Assembly: GCF_964036595.1 (NCBI RefSeq)
Contig: NZ_OZ038523.1
Span: 2,238,501 to 2,302,500 of the forward strand
Direction: 5' to 3'
Origin: Tenacibaculum sp. 190524A05c
GTDB taxonomy: Bacteria > Bacteroidota > Bacteroidia > Flavobacteriales > Flavobacteriaceae
Length of the DNA stretch: 64,000 bases
Every line of letters begins with the position of its first letter. The stretch's first letter is position 1. The position numbers and the translations under genes are program-made. The notes below the pieces were generated by a model that was not told the origin of the DNA, did not search any database, and worked only from the letters and a program-made list of their open reading frames with translations. Below are positions 1-8,500 of the stretch, in pieces.

Positions 1-766
1 CAAGTTCACTAGGCTTTTCAATTTCACCTAAAACTCTAATAGTTCTTCTTTGTCCACTTGATATAATATTACCTGCTGAAACCGTTGCATTTCCATTTCC
101 AATAGCCTGCATTACATCATTGAAGCTCACTTGAGCCGCCATCATTTTATAAATGTCTACAGCAACTTCAACTTCCTTCTCCTCTGCTCCACGAATATCT
201 GCCTTTTTAATTTCCTTTAAATCTTCGATATCATCTTGAAGATACTCCGCAAATTCTTTTAATTGTTCAACAGTATAATCTCCAGAGATGTTTATGTTTA
301 AAATTGGAGTTTCCTCAGCAATATTTAATTCAAAAACATTTGGTTCTACTTTAGCTCCATTAAAGGTTGGCCAGTCTTCACCAGAAACCTCTTCGTCTAT
401 TTCATCTTTAACTAATTGCTTTGCTTCTTCAACTGTTACTGCTTCACTAAATTCAACAGTAATCATTGATACATTTTCTTGAGAAGTTGAATTAATTTTA
501 GTTACGTTACTAACTGTTTTTAATTTCTCTTCTAAAGGATCAGTAATTAATTTCTCAATATCCTCCGCCGTGTTACCTGGGAAAATAGAGTTTACATATA
601 TTTTAGTCTCTTTTATTTCTGGGAAATTTTCTCTTGGCATGCTTAAGAAAGCAGAGATTCCAGAGAACAATATAATTACCATCAATACATAAATGGTAGT
701 TTTATTGTTAATTGCCCAAGAAGATAAACCAAACTCTTTATCTACTTTTTTTTGTTGATCTGTCAT
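1..766 (-). CDS. RND efflux pump inner-membrane permease, N-terminal part (partial)
   Basis: Only the first 255 codons are in the window; the gene runs off the left edge. The protein is the inner-membrane pump of a tripartite RND (AcrB/MdtB-type) efflux system, which uses proton-motive force to push substrates through a TolC channel. It starts MTDQQKKVDKEFG, then a first membrane helix (about residues 20-40), then the periplasmic porter start with PRENFPEI, the family's usual beginning of the PN1 subdomain, and later QRRTIRVLGE. The ATG lies 18 bp after the adaptor gene stop, so it is the last gene of the tetR-tolC-adaptor-pump operon. Substrate cannot be told from this fragment. Confidence 0.9.
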   Translation of the reverse strand, partial: MTDQQKKVDKEFGLSSWAINNKTTIYVLMVIILFSGISAFLSMPRENFPEIKETKIYVNSIFPGNTAEDIEKLITDPLEEKLKTVSNVTKINSTSQENVSMITVEFSEAVTVEEAKQLVKDEIDEEVSGEDWPTFNGAKVEPNVFELNIAEETPILNINISGDYTVEQLKEFAEYLQDDIEDLKEIKKADIRGAEEKEVEVAVDIYKMMAAQVSFNDVMQAIGNGNATVSAGNIISSGQRRTIRVLGEIEKPSEL

Positions 767-784
767 CAGTTTAGTTTTTAGTTG

Positions 785-1954
785 TTACTTGGCTAACTTT
801 AAAATTTTAACTTCTTGTTTATCCTTAACACTTCTTGCTCCTTCGTCAACAATCTCCATTCCACTTGCTAAACCTTTTGTAACCTCAACAATATCTCCTT
901 GAGTTTTACCAGTTTCAATAATTACTTGTTTAGCTACTGATTTATCTTTTGAATTTTCCACGATATAAACGTATTGTTCTCCTTTTGCATTTTCTGAGAT
1001 AATACTTTGTGGGATTAAAATCGCATTAGGATTTGTATAGTCGTTAATTTTCAACTTAGCCGTTAAGTTAGGTTTGATAGATCTGTCCTTATTTGGCACA
1101 CCGATTTCCACCTTAAATGTTCTATTCGCTGGGTTAATAAAGTTTCCTGCCTGACGAACTTTTGAATGTACTTCTTTTCCTAAAATTGGAAATTCGATTT
1201 CAACTTCTTTTCCTTTAATTACAGAACTAATATAGCTTTCAGGAACATCCGTCTCAATGTACATATCTCCTAAGTTTACTACTCTGAAGATTTCTGCACC
1301 TGGACCAGGAGAAACTACTGTTCCTTGCTCTTTAATTACATCGTCTACAATTCCTGTAAATGGAGATTTAACAGTATACTTCGCCATGTTCTTACGTAAG
1401 TTCGCAACAACATTCTTTTGTGCTTCGTAATTTGTTTTTGCTTGTAAGTATTGAATTTCTGATCCAATTCTTTGATCCCATAAACGCTTTTGACGTTCAT
1501 AAGTCGTTTTAGCTAAAGCTTCATTTGCTTCTAATTGTGCTAATTGATTAGATAATCCTCCATCATCAATTCTAGCTAAAGCCTGACCTTTTACTACTTT
1601 TTGTCCTTCTTTTACAAAAACGCTCACTAACTGACCTGGAACTTCTGGATACACCAAAACGTTCTTTTTAGTTTGCACACTACCTTGTAATTCTAAATAG
1701 TGAATAAACTCCTTTGCATCAGCTTTAATTGTAGTAATTAAAGGAATCTTTTTGTTTTTATCTAACTTAGATATCGCAGCATCTAATTGCTTAAGCTTAC
1801 CTAAAATATCTTGAGATTTAGAGCTTAATTCATCTTTTTTAGCTCTAATTTGTTTCAAATCGTTAGAAGCTAAGACCGCTTCTACTGTTTGTTCTTTATT
1901 TCCACAAGAAAATAAAAAAACTGAAGTTACTGTTAGTATTAATATCTTTCTCAT
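785..1954 (-). CDS. RND efflux periplasmic adaptor (membrane fusion protein), lipoprotein
   Basis: Periplasmic adaptor linking the RND pump to the TolC channel. With the start chosen at 1954 the protein (389 aa) begins MRKILILTVTSVFLFSCGNK, a lipoprotein signal with lipobox cysteine at residue 17. An in-frame ATG 24 bp upstream would overlap the end of tolC and spoil the signal peptide. The body has the family order: N-terminal coiled coil (about 25-60), biotinyl-lipoyl half with VFVKEGQKVVKGQALARID, an alpha-hairpin rich in Q/A/K, the second lipoyl half with KSPFTGIVDDV, then beta-barrel and membrane-proximal domains. It sits 7 bp after tolC and 18 bp before the pump gene, on the same transcript. 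Confidence 0.9.
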   Translation of the reverse strand: MRKILILTVTSVFLFSCGNKEQTVEAVLASNDLKQIRAKKDELSSKSQDILGKLKQLDAAISKLDKNKKIPLITTIKADAKEFIHYLELQGSVQTKKNVLVYPEVPGQLVSVFVKEGQKVVKGQALARIDDGGLSNQLAQLEANEALAKTTYERQKRLWDQRIGSEIQYLQAKTNYEAQKNVVANLRKNMAKYTVKSPFTGIVDDVIKEQGTVVSPGPGAEIFRVVNLGDMYIETDVPESYISSVIKGKEVEIEFPILGKEVHSKVRQAGNFINPANRTFKVEIGVPNKDRSIKPNLTAKLKINDYTNPNAILIPQSIISENAKGEQYVYIVENSKDKSVAKQVIIETGKTQGDIVEVTKGLASGMEIVDEGARSVKDKQEVKILKLAK

Positions 1955-1961
1955 TAGTTGG

Positions 1962-3284
1962 TTATTTAACTGGTACATTTAATGCGTTATCTAATTGTGC
2001 TTTACTAGCAATAATATCTAGCATAGCTTGTAAGAAATTGTTTTGTTGTGTATATAATTGGTTTCTAGTTTCTAATAATTCAAAACTACTAGTTACCCCT
2101 TCGTCAAACTTTATCGTTTGCTTTTTCTCAATACGTTCTGCTAACCCAAGGTTCTTTTTGGCCGTTTCATAATTTTCAATGCTTAATTGATATTTACTTC
2201 GTGCTTGTTTTACTTGAAGATTTAAGCGTTGTTTTGTTTCCTCTAATCTAATATCAGAAGATGCCAATGCTATTTCAGCTTGTTTTGTTTTAGCCGATCT
2301 ACCGAGGCTACTAAAAATTGGAACATTAATTCCTACTCCAAAAACAGAAGTTGAAATCCAATTTTGAGAAGAATTAAAGAATGTAAAATCTTCTGAATTG
2401 GCTAATCTAGTATAGTTGATAAAAGCATTAACACTTGGTAAGGCTTTACTCTTTTCTAATTTTAAAAGTAAACGATTACTTTCTCTATTGTTAGCCGCAA
2501 TTCTGAAATCAATATGATTATCTAAATCAAAACTTTGTGATAATAATTGTAAATCTGAATTCATTAACACTAAATCCTCTAAAGATTCAGTTAGTGTTAG
2601 CTTCGTATCGATTGGATTTCCTAAAGCAACATTTAAATACTCATAAGCAATCTCTACCATTCTTTTGGCATTTCTAATATTACTAACAATGTTTCCTTCA
2701 GAAATTTCGAAACGCTCAACATCTTCTTGTTCAGCTAATCCGTTTTTAAATCCTTCTCGAGCTCCTTTAAGTAATCTATCATTTACTTTTTTATTACGCT
2801 CAAGAATTCTAACACTTTCTTCGGCAACTAAAACATTCCCATAAGCATTAATAACTGCCTCTCTAGTTGCCATTTCTGTTTTCTCTTTAGCCTGTTCAGA
2901 AATTTTTAAATACGTTTTAGCAGATTGTAATCCTACTAAATACGATCCATCAAATAATAACTGACTTAAAGTTACTGTTCCTGTAATATTGTGTTGTGCA
3001 TTAAAATCAATAGTTCCATCACCAGTGAAATCTACTCCTGGGAATTGTCTTTTTAAATTATTTTGATAGTTAACACTTGCGTTAATTTGTGGTAAACCTG
3101 TAGCTGTAGTTTCCCACTTTCTCTTCTTAGCAGCTTCAATATCATTTAAAGCTGTACGGTTGTCGTAGTTGTTTTTGACAGCATAGCCAATAGCTTCACT
3201 CATTGACAAGCTCATCTCTTTTTGTTGAGCATTAATAGTGCTCGTAAAAAATAATACAAATACAATTAAAATGTATTTCTTCAT
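1962..3284 (-). CDS. TolC-family outer membrane efflux channel
   Basis: 440-aa outer membrane protein of the OEP/TolC family; it forms the exit duct of the RND pump encoded downstream. There is a clear Sec signal peptide (MKKYILIVFVLFFTSTINAQ, cleavage after about residue 19). The two OEP repeats are visible as long alternating helices, for example GLAEQEDVERFEISEGN and the later KKQTIKFDEGVTSSFELLE, the usual second-repeat signature where the inner helix packs. Length is normal for the family. It follows the tetR gene by 7 bp and overlaps nothing if the adaptor starts at 1954. Homologues elsewhere in Bacteroidota are routinely found in this tetR-tolC-adaptor-pump order. Confidence 0.9.
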   Translation of the reverse strand: MKKYILIVFVLFFTSTINAQQKEMSLSMSEAIGYAVKNNYDNRTALNDIEAAKKRKWETTATGLPQINASVNYQNNLKRQFPGVDFTGDGTIDFNAQHNITGTVTLSQLLFDGSYLVGLQSAKTYLKISEQAKEKTEMATREAVINAYGNVLVAEESVRILERNKKVNDRLLKGAREGFKNGLAEQEDVERFEISEGNIVSNIRNAKRMVEIAYEYLNVALGNPIDTKLTLTESLEDLVLMNSDLQLLSQSFDLDNHIDFRIAANNRESNRLLLKLEKSKALPSVNAFINYTRLANSEDFTFFNSSQNWISTSVFGVGINVPIFSSLGRSAKTKQAEIALASSDIRLEETKQRLNLQVKQARSKYQLSIENYETAKKNLGLAERIEKKQTIKFDEGVTSSFELLETRNQLYTQQNNFLQAMLDIIASKAQLDNALNVPVK

Positions 3285-3291
3285 TAGTTTA

Positions 3292-3900
3292 CTAATTTTG
3301 ATTAATTATTTCCAGTTGTTTTTCTAGCTCAAGTATTCCTTTTTCTGTAGCAATAGCCCTTATATGGTATTCTAATATTTTATATTCAATTTTTACTAAT
3401 TCTTGCATGTCATGACTGTACATGTCCGATTCAAACAATCCAAAAACCAAAGTGAAATAGAAATTGGTAATCATATTTAAATCTATATCCGCTCTATATA
3501 AACCTTGTTGAATACCTTTCTCTAAATTATCTCGATTACAATCTCTAAAAATGCATACCTCTCGTTCCATAAGATCATTGTAGATTTCAGGATAATATTT
3601 TCTCAACTGATGCATTGGTGAGTCTTTTGCATTTTTAAACATTTCTTTAAAAATTGCTTTGATGGCAAATTCCTCTTCAATTGAGTTGTAATTTTTCTCC
3701 TTTATAAAATCTATAGTTTGTTCAATAGACTCATGAATTGCCGAACAAGATGCATTTACTAACGAAACTTTATTAGAAAAGTATTTATAGAGCGTTTTTT
3801 TAGATATCCCTAACTCACTAGAAATATCGTCCATAGTAACGCTCTTAAATCCAAGATTTAAAAACAATTCTCCGGCTTTGTTTATAATTTTATCTTCCAT
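3292..3900 (-). CDS. TetR/AcrR-family transcriptional regulator of the efflux operon
   Basis: 202-aa one-component repressor. The N-terminal helix-turn-helix is plain: AGELFLNLGFKSVTMDDIS then ELGISKKTLYKYFSNK (about residues 8-45), followed by an all-helical ligand-binding domain. I chose the ATG at 3900 (MEDKIINKAG) because the longer reading frame to 3939 would run through the promoter and operator described at 3910-3952 and would add residues not found in TetR proteins. As first gene of the efflux operon it very likely represses its own transcript. The inducer cannot be read from the sequence. Confidence 0.88.
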   Translation of the reverse strand: MEDKIINKAGELFLNLGFKSVTMDDISSELGISKKTLYKYFSNKVSLVNASCSAIHESIEQTIDFIKEKNYNSIEEEFAIKAIFKEMFKNAKDSPMHQLRKYYPEIYNDLMEREVCIFRDCNRDNLEKGIQQGLYRADIDLNMITNFYFTLVFGLFESDMYSHDMQELVKIEYKILEYHIRAIATEKGILELEKQLEIINQN

Positions 3901-3909
3901 AATACTTTG

Positions 3910-3952
3910 CAAATGTACAATAGGAAACTTTAGAAACAAAAAAAGTTTCCTA
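3910..3952 (-). promoter_or_regulatory. Efflux operon promoter with overlapping TetR-type operator
   Basis: On the minus strand there is a flavobacterial promoter: TTTG (plus-strand 3937-3940), 19 nt spacer, then TACATTTG (3910-3917), a full match to TAnnTTTG. A perfect 10-bp inverted repeat, TAGGAAACTT (3921-3930) and AAGTTTCCTA (3943-3952) with a 12-nt gap, covers the spacer and the -33 box. This placement is what an autorepressing TetR operator would look like. Transcription would begin only a few bases before the ATG at 3900, giving a very short or absent leader. Confidence 0.7.
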
Positions 3953-4026
3953 AGTTTTAATGATTTTTTAACATTAAGATTATCTAGTTCCTTGAATTGG
4001 TTTATTTTTGCATAAAATTTTAGCCT

Positions 4027-4998
4027 TTGGACTTAACAAAATATTTTCAGTCTTTTATTACATATTTAGAAGCACAGGATTTTAACAGAGAACCTAAAAA
4101 CTTATATACTCCGGTAGACTATATCTTACAATTAGGAGGAAAGAGATTAAGACCATTATTAACATTAATTGCTTGTGATGTAGTTTCTGGCTCGCATGAA
4201 AAAGCACTTCCAGCAGCAATGGCTGTGGAAACGTTTCATAACTTCACTTTAGTTCATGATGACATTATGGATGAAGCTCCTTTGCGAAGAGGAAAGGAAA
4301 CTGTTCATGAAAAATGGGATATCAACACTGGAATTTTGTCTGGTGATGCAATGCTTATTTTGGCTTATCAATATTTCGAAAACTACGAGCCAATTATATT
4401 TCAAAAATTAGCAAAATTATTTAGCAAAACTGCTCTTGAAGTTTGTGATGGTCAACAATTAGATGTTGATTTTGAAACTCGTAACGATGTAACAATTTCG
4501 GAATATATAAAAATGATTACGCTAAAAACCTCTGTTTTAGTTGGAGCCGCTCTTAAAATGGGAGCGATTGTAGGTGAAGCTAGTGAGGAAGAAGCGCAAG
4601 GATTATATAATTTCGGAGTGAATTTAGGAATTGCTTTTCAATTACAAGACGACTTTTTAGATACTTTTGGTAATCCTGATACCTTCGGTAAACAGATTGG
4701 AGGAGACATTATAGAGAATAAAAAGACCTTTTTATATTTAAAGTGTTTAGAAATTGCTAATCCTGAAGATCAGGAAAAATTACAATTCTTTTACAACCAG
4801 AAATTAGAAGACAACTCTATTAAAATATCTGAAGTAACGAGAATTTTCGAACAAAACGATATTCCAACATTAACTCAAAACTTAATTCAAGAATATACCA
4901 ATAAATCTTTTGAAGATTTAAAAGGGTTAAATATTTCAGAATCAGCAAAAGAAAGTTTAATCGCTTTCGGAAAAAACTTAATGACGAGAAAAGTATAA
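4027..4998 (+). CDS. Polyprenyl synthetase (trans-isoprenyl diphosphate synthase)
   Basis: 323-aa class I polyprenyl synthetase, condensing isopentenyl diphosphate onto an allylic primer to make quinone side chains or related prenyl diphosphates. Both aspartate-rich motifs are present: the first as LVHDDIMDEAPLRRG (about residues 82-96), the second as QLQDDFLDTFGNPD (about 212-225) followed by GGDIIENKKTFL, the lysine-containing segment that binds pyrophosphate. The start is a TTG (LDLTKYF...), chosen because no ATG lies upstream in frame and the lineup GGKRLRPLL occurs at the usual distance. A TAnnTTTG box (TATTTTTG, 4003-4010) lies 17 bp before it. Chain length cannot be assigned confidently; octaprenyl-type is the common annotation for this subfamily. 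Confidence 0.88.
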   Translation: MDLTKYFQSFITYLEAQDFNREPKNLYTPVDYILQLGGKRLRPLLTLIACDVVSGSHEKALPAAMAVETFHNFTLVHDDIMDEAPLRRGKETVHEKWDINTGILSGDAMLILAYQYFENYEPIIFQKLAKLFSKTALEVCDGQQLDVDFETRNDVTISEYIKMITLKTSVLVGAALKMGAIVGEASEEEAQGLYNFGVNLGIAFQLQDDFLDTFGNPDTFGKQIGGDIIENKKTFLYLKCLEIANPEDQEKLQFFYNQKLEDNSIKISEVTRIFEQNDIPTLTQNLIQEYTNKSFEDLKGLNISESAKESLIAFGKNLMTRKV

Positions 4999-5050
4999 GA
5001 AAAGCCTTTTCAATTTCAAAAAAGTTTTTATTTTTGCAATCCATTTTACT

Positions 5051-5124
5051 GGTCCTATAGCTCAGTTGGTTAGAGCACCTGACTCATAATCAGGGGGTCC
5101 ATGGTTCGAGCCCATGTGGGACCA
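5051..5124 (+). tRNA. tRNA with CAU anticodon (elongator Met, or Ile2 if lysidine-modified)
   Basis: 74-nt cloverleaf with acceptor GGTCCTA pairing TGGGACC (one G-U), D arm with AGCTCAGTTGGTTAGAGC, anticodon stem CCTGA/TCAGG around CTCATAA, and T arm GGTTCGAGCCC. No CCA is encoded. The first acceptor pair is G-C, and the anticodon stem lacks the three consecutive G-C pairs of initiators, so it is not tRNA-fMet. CAU can be elongator Met or Ile2; sequence alone does not decide which. Confidence 0.93.
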
Positions 5125-5125
5125 C

Positions 5126-5156
5126 AAAAAACCTCATGAAATTCATGAGGTTTTTT
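5126..5156. terminator. Bidirectional intrinsic terminator after the tRNA
   Basis: Near-perfect palindrome: A-run, CCTCATGA, short loop, TCATGAGG, T-run (5151-5156). It serves the tRNA on the plus strand and the convergent small gene ending at 5180 on the minus strand. Confidence 0.85.
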
Positions 5157-5179
5157 AATTAAAATATCTTATTTATCAG

Positions 5180-5386
5180 TTATAATTTTGAATCATTACT
5201 AATTCCTTTAAACGATTCTTTAAACATTTGCTGAAACTCCTCTTTAGTAAATTTTGCCTTATTTCGAATAACAACATTCCCTATAAAATTCATTTGTTGC
5301 ACTTTAGGTGCTGAAGAAAAGTTTTCCTTTACACCACTTAAATCAGGCATTTGAGGGTTTTCATTTAGATCGAAAGTATTATCCAT
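5180..5386 (-). CDS. Small hypothetical protein (68 aa)
   Basis: I do not recognise this protein. It starts MDNTFDLNENPQMPDLSG and ends with an amphipathic KFTKEEFQQMFKESFKGI segment; it is soluble, acidic at the N-terminus and basic in the middle (VVIRNKAKF), with no cysteines or signal peptide. Support for it being real: a good ATG, a TAAGTTTG box on the minus strand (plus 5403-5410) about 17 bp upstream, and a strong terminator right after the stop. No double-glycine leader is present, so it does not belong to the peptide family further right. Confidence 0.5.
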   Translation of the reverse strand: MDNTFDLNENPQMPDLSGVKENFSSAPKVQQMNFIGNVVIRNKAKFTKEEFQQMFKESFKGISNDSKL

Positions 5387-5533
5387 AGAATAGATTTTTA
5401 CTCAAACTTACAACTTTAAATTCTAGTTTTTACATATCCCAATCCTTTTTACTGCAACTATTGAATATACAGTCCAAAAAATATAAAACAACACCTTACA
5501 ATTAAAGATATTTACAGATAAAATAGCGATACT

Positions 5534-8500
5534 TTGAGTAGTAAGGAAAAAAGAATATTTATACCAAACACAGAGAAAAATTCTTTAATGCGATTGCAAG
5601 AAGAATTCGTTTCAATCTGTAACGAACATTATCAACAACATAAAAAACGAGGTTTATCTGAAACAATAGACCCTATAGATATTGTTATTGATATAGCTAC
5701 TTCAGATCTTGATGAGCAGAACTTTTCTAATACCTTATTACAAACAGTAAATGCAACTCAATCTAAAATTATAAATAAAATAAGGAGTGAGTCACAAATT
5801 GAAAAACTATCAAATTCAATCGCTTTTACAACAACCTCAAGGCAATCTAAACCAATTATTACTGCTGCATTCATTATTGAAATAATTGCCAAGAAATTTT
5901 TAAATGAAAAAGGGTTAAAAGATTATGAAAAAATGCAATGGGTCAATCTAATTGCCTTTTTCAAAAATATTAACACCCAAAATGAAGCCGAAGAAATTCA
6001 ACTATTTCTAAAGCGGTATAACGGAAATTTAATCACTAAAATCTATCTTAATAATGATGACATTTCGTTGTCAAGATTGGAATCTTTATATGGTAGGCTG
6101 ACTACATATATTAATTATTTAGTAAATAATAATATCGCTCAACACTTAACAAATTCTTCAACTAATAAAATAAAAATTGAGAATTTAGATTATGTAATTA
6201 TAGCAATTAATGATCTATATCTTAGAAATCCAACATATTCTAAACATACTAAAAGCTATTGGGAAGCAGTAATAAAACTACTAAGTCAAAAAAAAGAAAT
6301 AGGTCCAAAACATTTAACGCTAAACGATATTGCTAGTCTACCTCAATTTCATGAAATTCAAAACTATATTGCAGAGAACAAAGAATATTTAGAATCCAAG
6401 TTTAATGAACAGTACCGACTATTAATAAGTGCTCTTTCAGAATCCTATAACTATTCCAAAGAACGCTTTGAAGAAGACATTTCTACACCTCAATTAATAT
6501 CAGCTATTACAGAGAAGTTTCTTACCAATGATAATTTATATAGTAATGAGGTTAACTATTGGCTTACTATTATTGAAGACCTTATCACGTCAAGAACTGA
6601 TGTAGGATCTATTTTGATAGACCCCAACAATCATTCTTTAAAATTATTTTTATACGAAGATTTCTTACTACGACTTCAAAAAACTACTCAACCCATTAAC
6701 CTTGAAGAATATAAAGAAACACTTAAAATAGAATTAAATAGACTAATTGAGGATTTATCTTTTACATCATCAAAAATAGGAACAGCTGTTATTATGTCTT
6801 TATACAGAGTTGTTTACTATTCTCTTCGTGCACTGAATGAATACGATAGTGTATTTGAAACTTTAAAAAAGCACAATTCGTTATTCCTTGTTTTGGATTT
6901 ATTATTGGATATTAAACAATTCTCAAACCATAATCTTTATCCTAAAATAGCTCCTATATATGAGGAGTTTTTAAGCTCTAAAGCCTCTGTTTATTTAGAT
7001 AATAAAATCCTTTTTAAGCTTAAGAACACTCTGGATGAAGTAGTAGTTACTGCTACTAAAAAAGACACTAGCAATAAATTAAACATTTCTTTTGAAGTAG
7101 AGTCCCAATATGATTATGGATATCTCATTGTTAAACCAGAGCACATTCTTAAATTCATCAGCAAATTTATTGGACAAGAAATTGCCTTTAGAAACGCCGT
7201 TATATCATCGGATGATGATACTTTCGAAAAGGAGGGAAAAAAACTAAAAATCGGCAAGTATGAATATGAAGTTTATAGATATAACAAGAATGCTTTCGAT
7301 AGGGTTGCAAATTTAAAACCTGAAAGCTTTAATTTCAGATTCTCCTCTGGCTCTTTCCATTTTAAATACCATATAGAGATATTTGATTTAAATGGTGAAT
7401 TATTATTTTCATTTAACACAATTGATTATAATGCTTTTGAACACCTTACTCGAACATTCAAATTTACCCCCGATGAAAATACTATTGCCGAGCTAATTGA
7501 GACGTTTGAAAAAGATTTTAAAAACGCTGGAAGCGATAAAGATAAAATAGATAAACTTTATGCTAGCTTACCTCACGCTTTTTACAACAGAAGCGAAAAC
7601 AATATCAATAGAAAAGAAAAAGATCAAGAATTAAAAAATCATCTTATTGTAATTCTTAGTGGAGAAGTTGATGAAACATTCGGTACAAATGAAGAATTAG
7701 CTGTGGTAAACATTGTTAAAGCAATGTCTCCTGAATATGCATATAATCTATTTCAAAAGAACACAAATTTATTATATAAAATCTTCAGAAAACTTCATCA
7801 ATACTGGGTTACAACCGGAACAGCCTATGAAGCTTTTGGCGATTATATGATTGAACTAATTCTCAAATTCGGGCAACAAAAGGGTTATACTGCTGTTTGG
7901 TTTAGCAATGAAAATTGGGCATTCAACCGAATAGAATTAGATGTTTCTGACTGGGGTGAACATACAAGCAAAATAAATTTAAAAAACTACTACCAAAAAG
8001 CTTGGATTCCACTATTCAATCCGAATGGTTCAAATGAATTCATAAGTGATATAGAACAGGATTATCACCCACTAGATTTAGTTGAAATGCAAACCATGGT
8101 GAATGGAAAACCTGAAAGCATTGTCAAAATCCCAATGTTTATGCTATATCATAAAGCAGAATCTAAAGCCAATTGGGATACATTTAACGTTGTTACTGAT
8201 ATTATAAGTGTTTTAAGCGTTTATGGTGCAGGTAGAGTATTAATATCTAAAACATTATCTCTAGGAGCCAAAGCATTAGCAGGTGCGGTAATTGCTAAAG
8301 AAATCAGTAGTAAAGCTATACAACATGAAGGGTTAACAAGCTGGTTACAAAGAGAACATAAAACGTTATACACAACATGGACCACAGTTGACACCATTGG
8401 TGATTTTGCAATGCTATTTACCTCATTAGCAAAAGCTGATGACATTATAAATAATTCTAAAAATCTTTTCAACAATTTAGTGGCAGCTGAAATAGCTGTA

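Noticed and set aside
4820..5044. 74-aa minus-strand frame overlapping the end of the polyprenyl synthetase gene
   Set aside because: Lies antisense within a well-supported gene and has low-complexity Leu/Phe composition without similarity.
5051..5124. Initiator tRNA-fMet
   Set aside because: The first acceptor pair is G-C rather than mismatched, and the anticodon stem lacks three G-C pairs.
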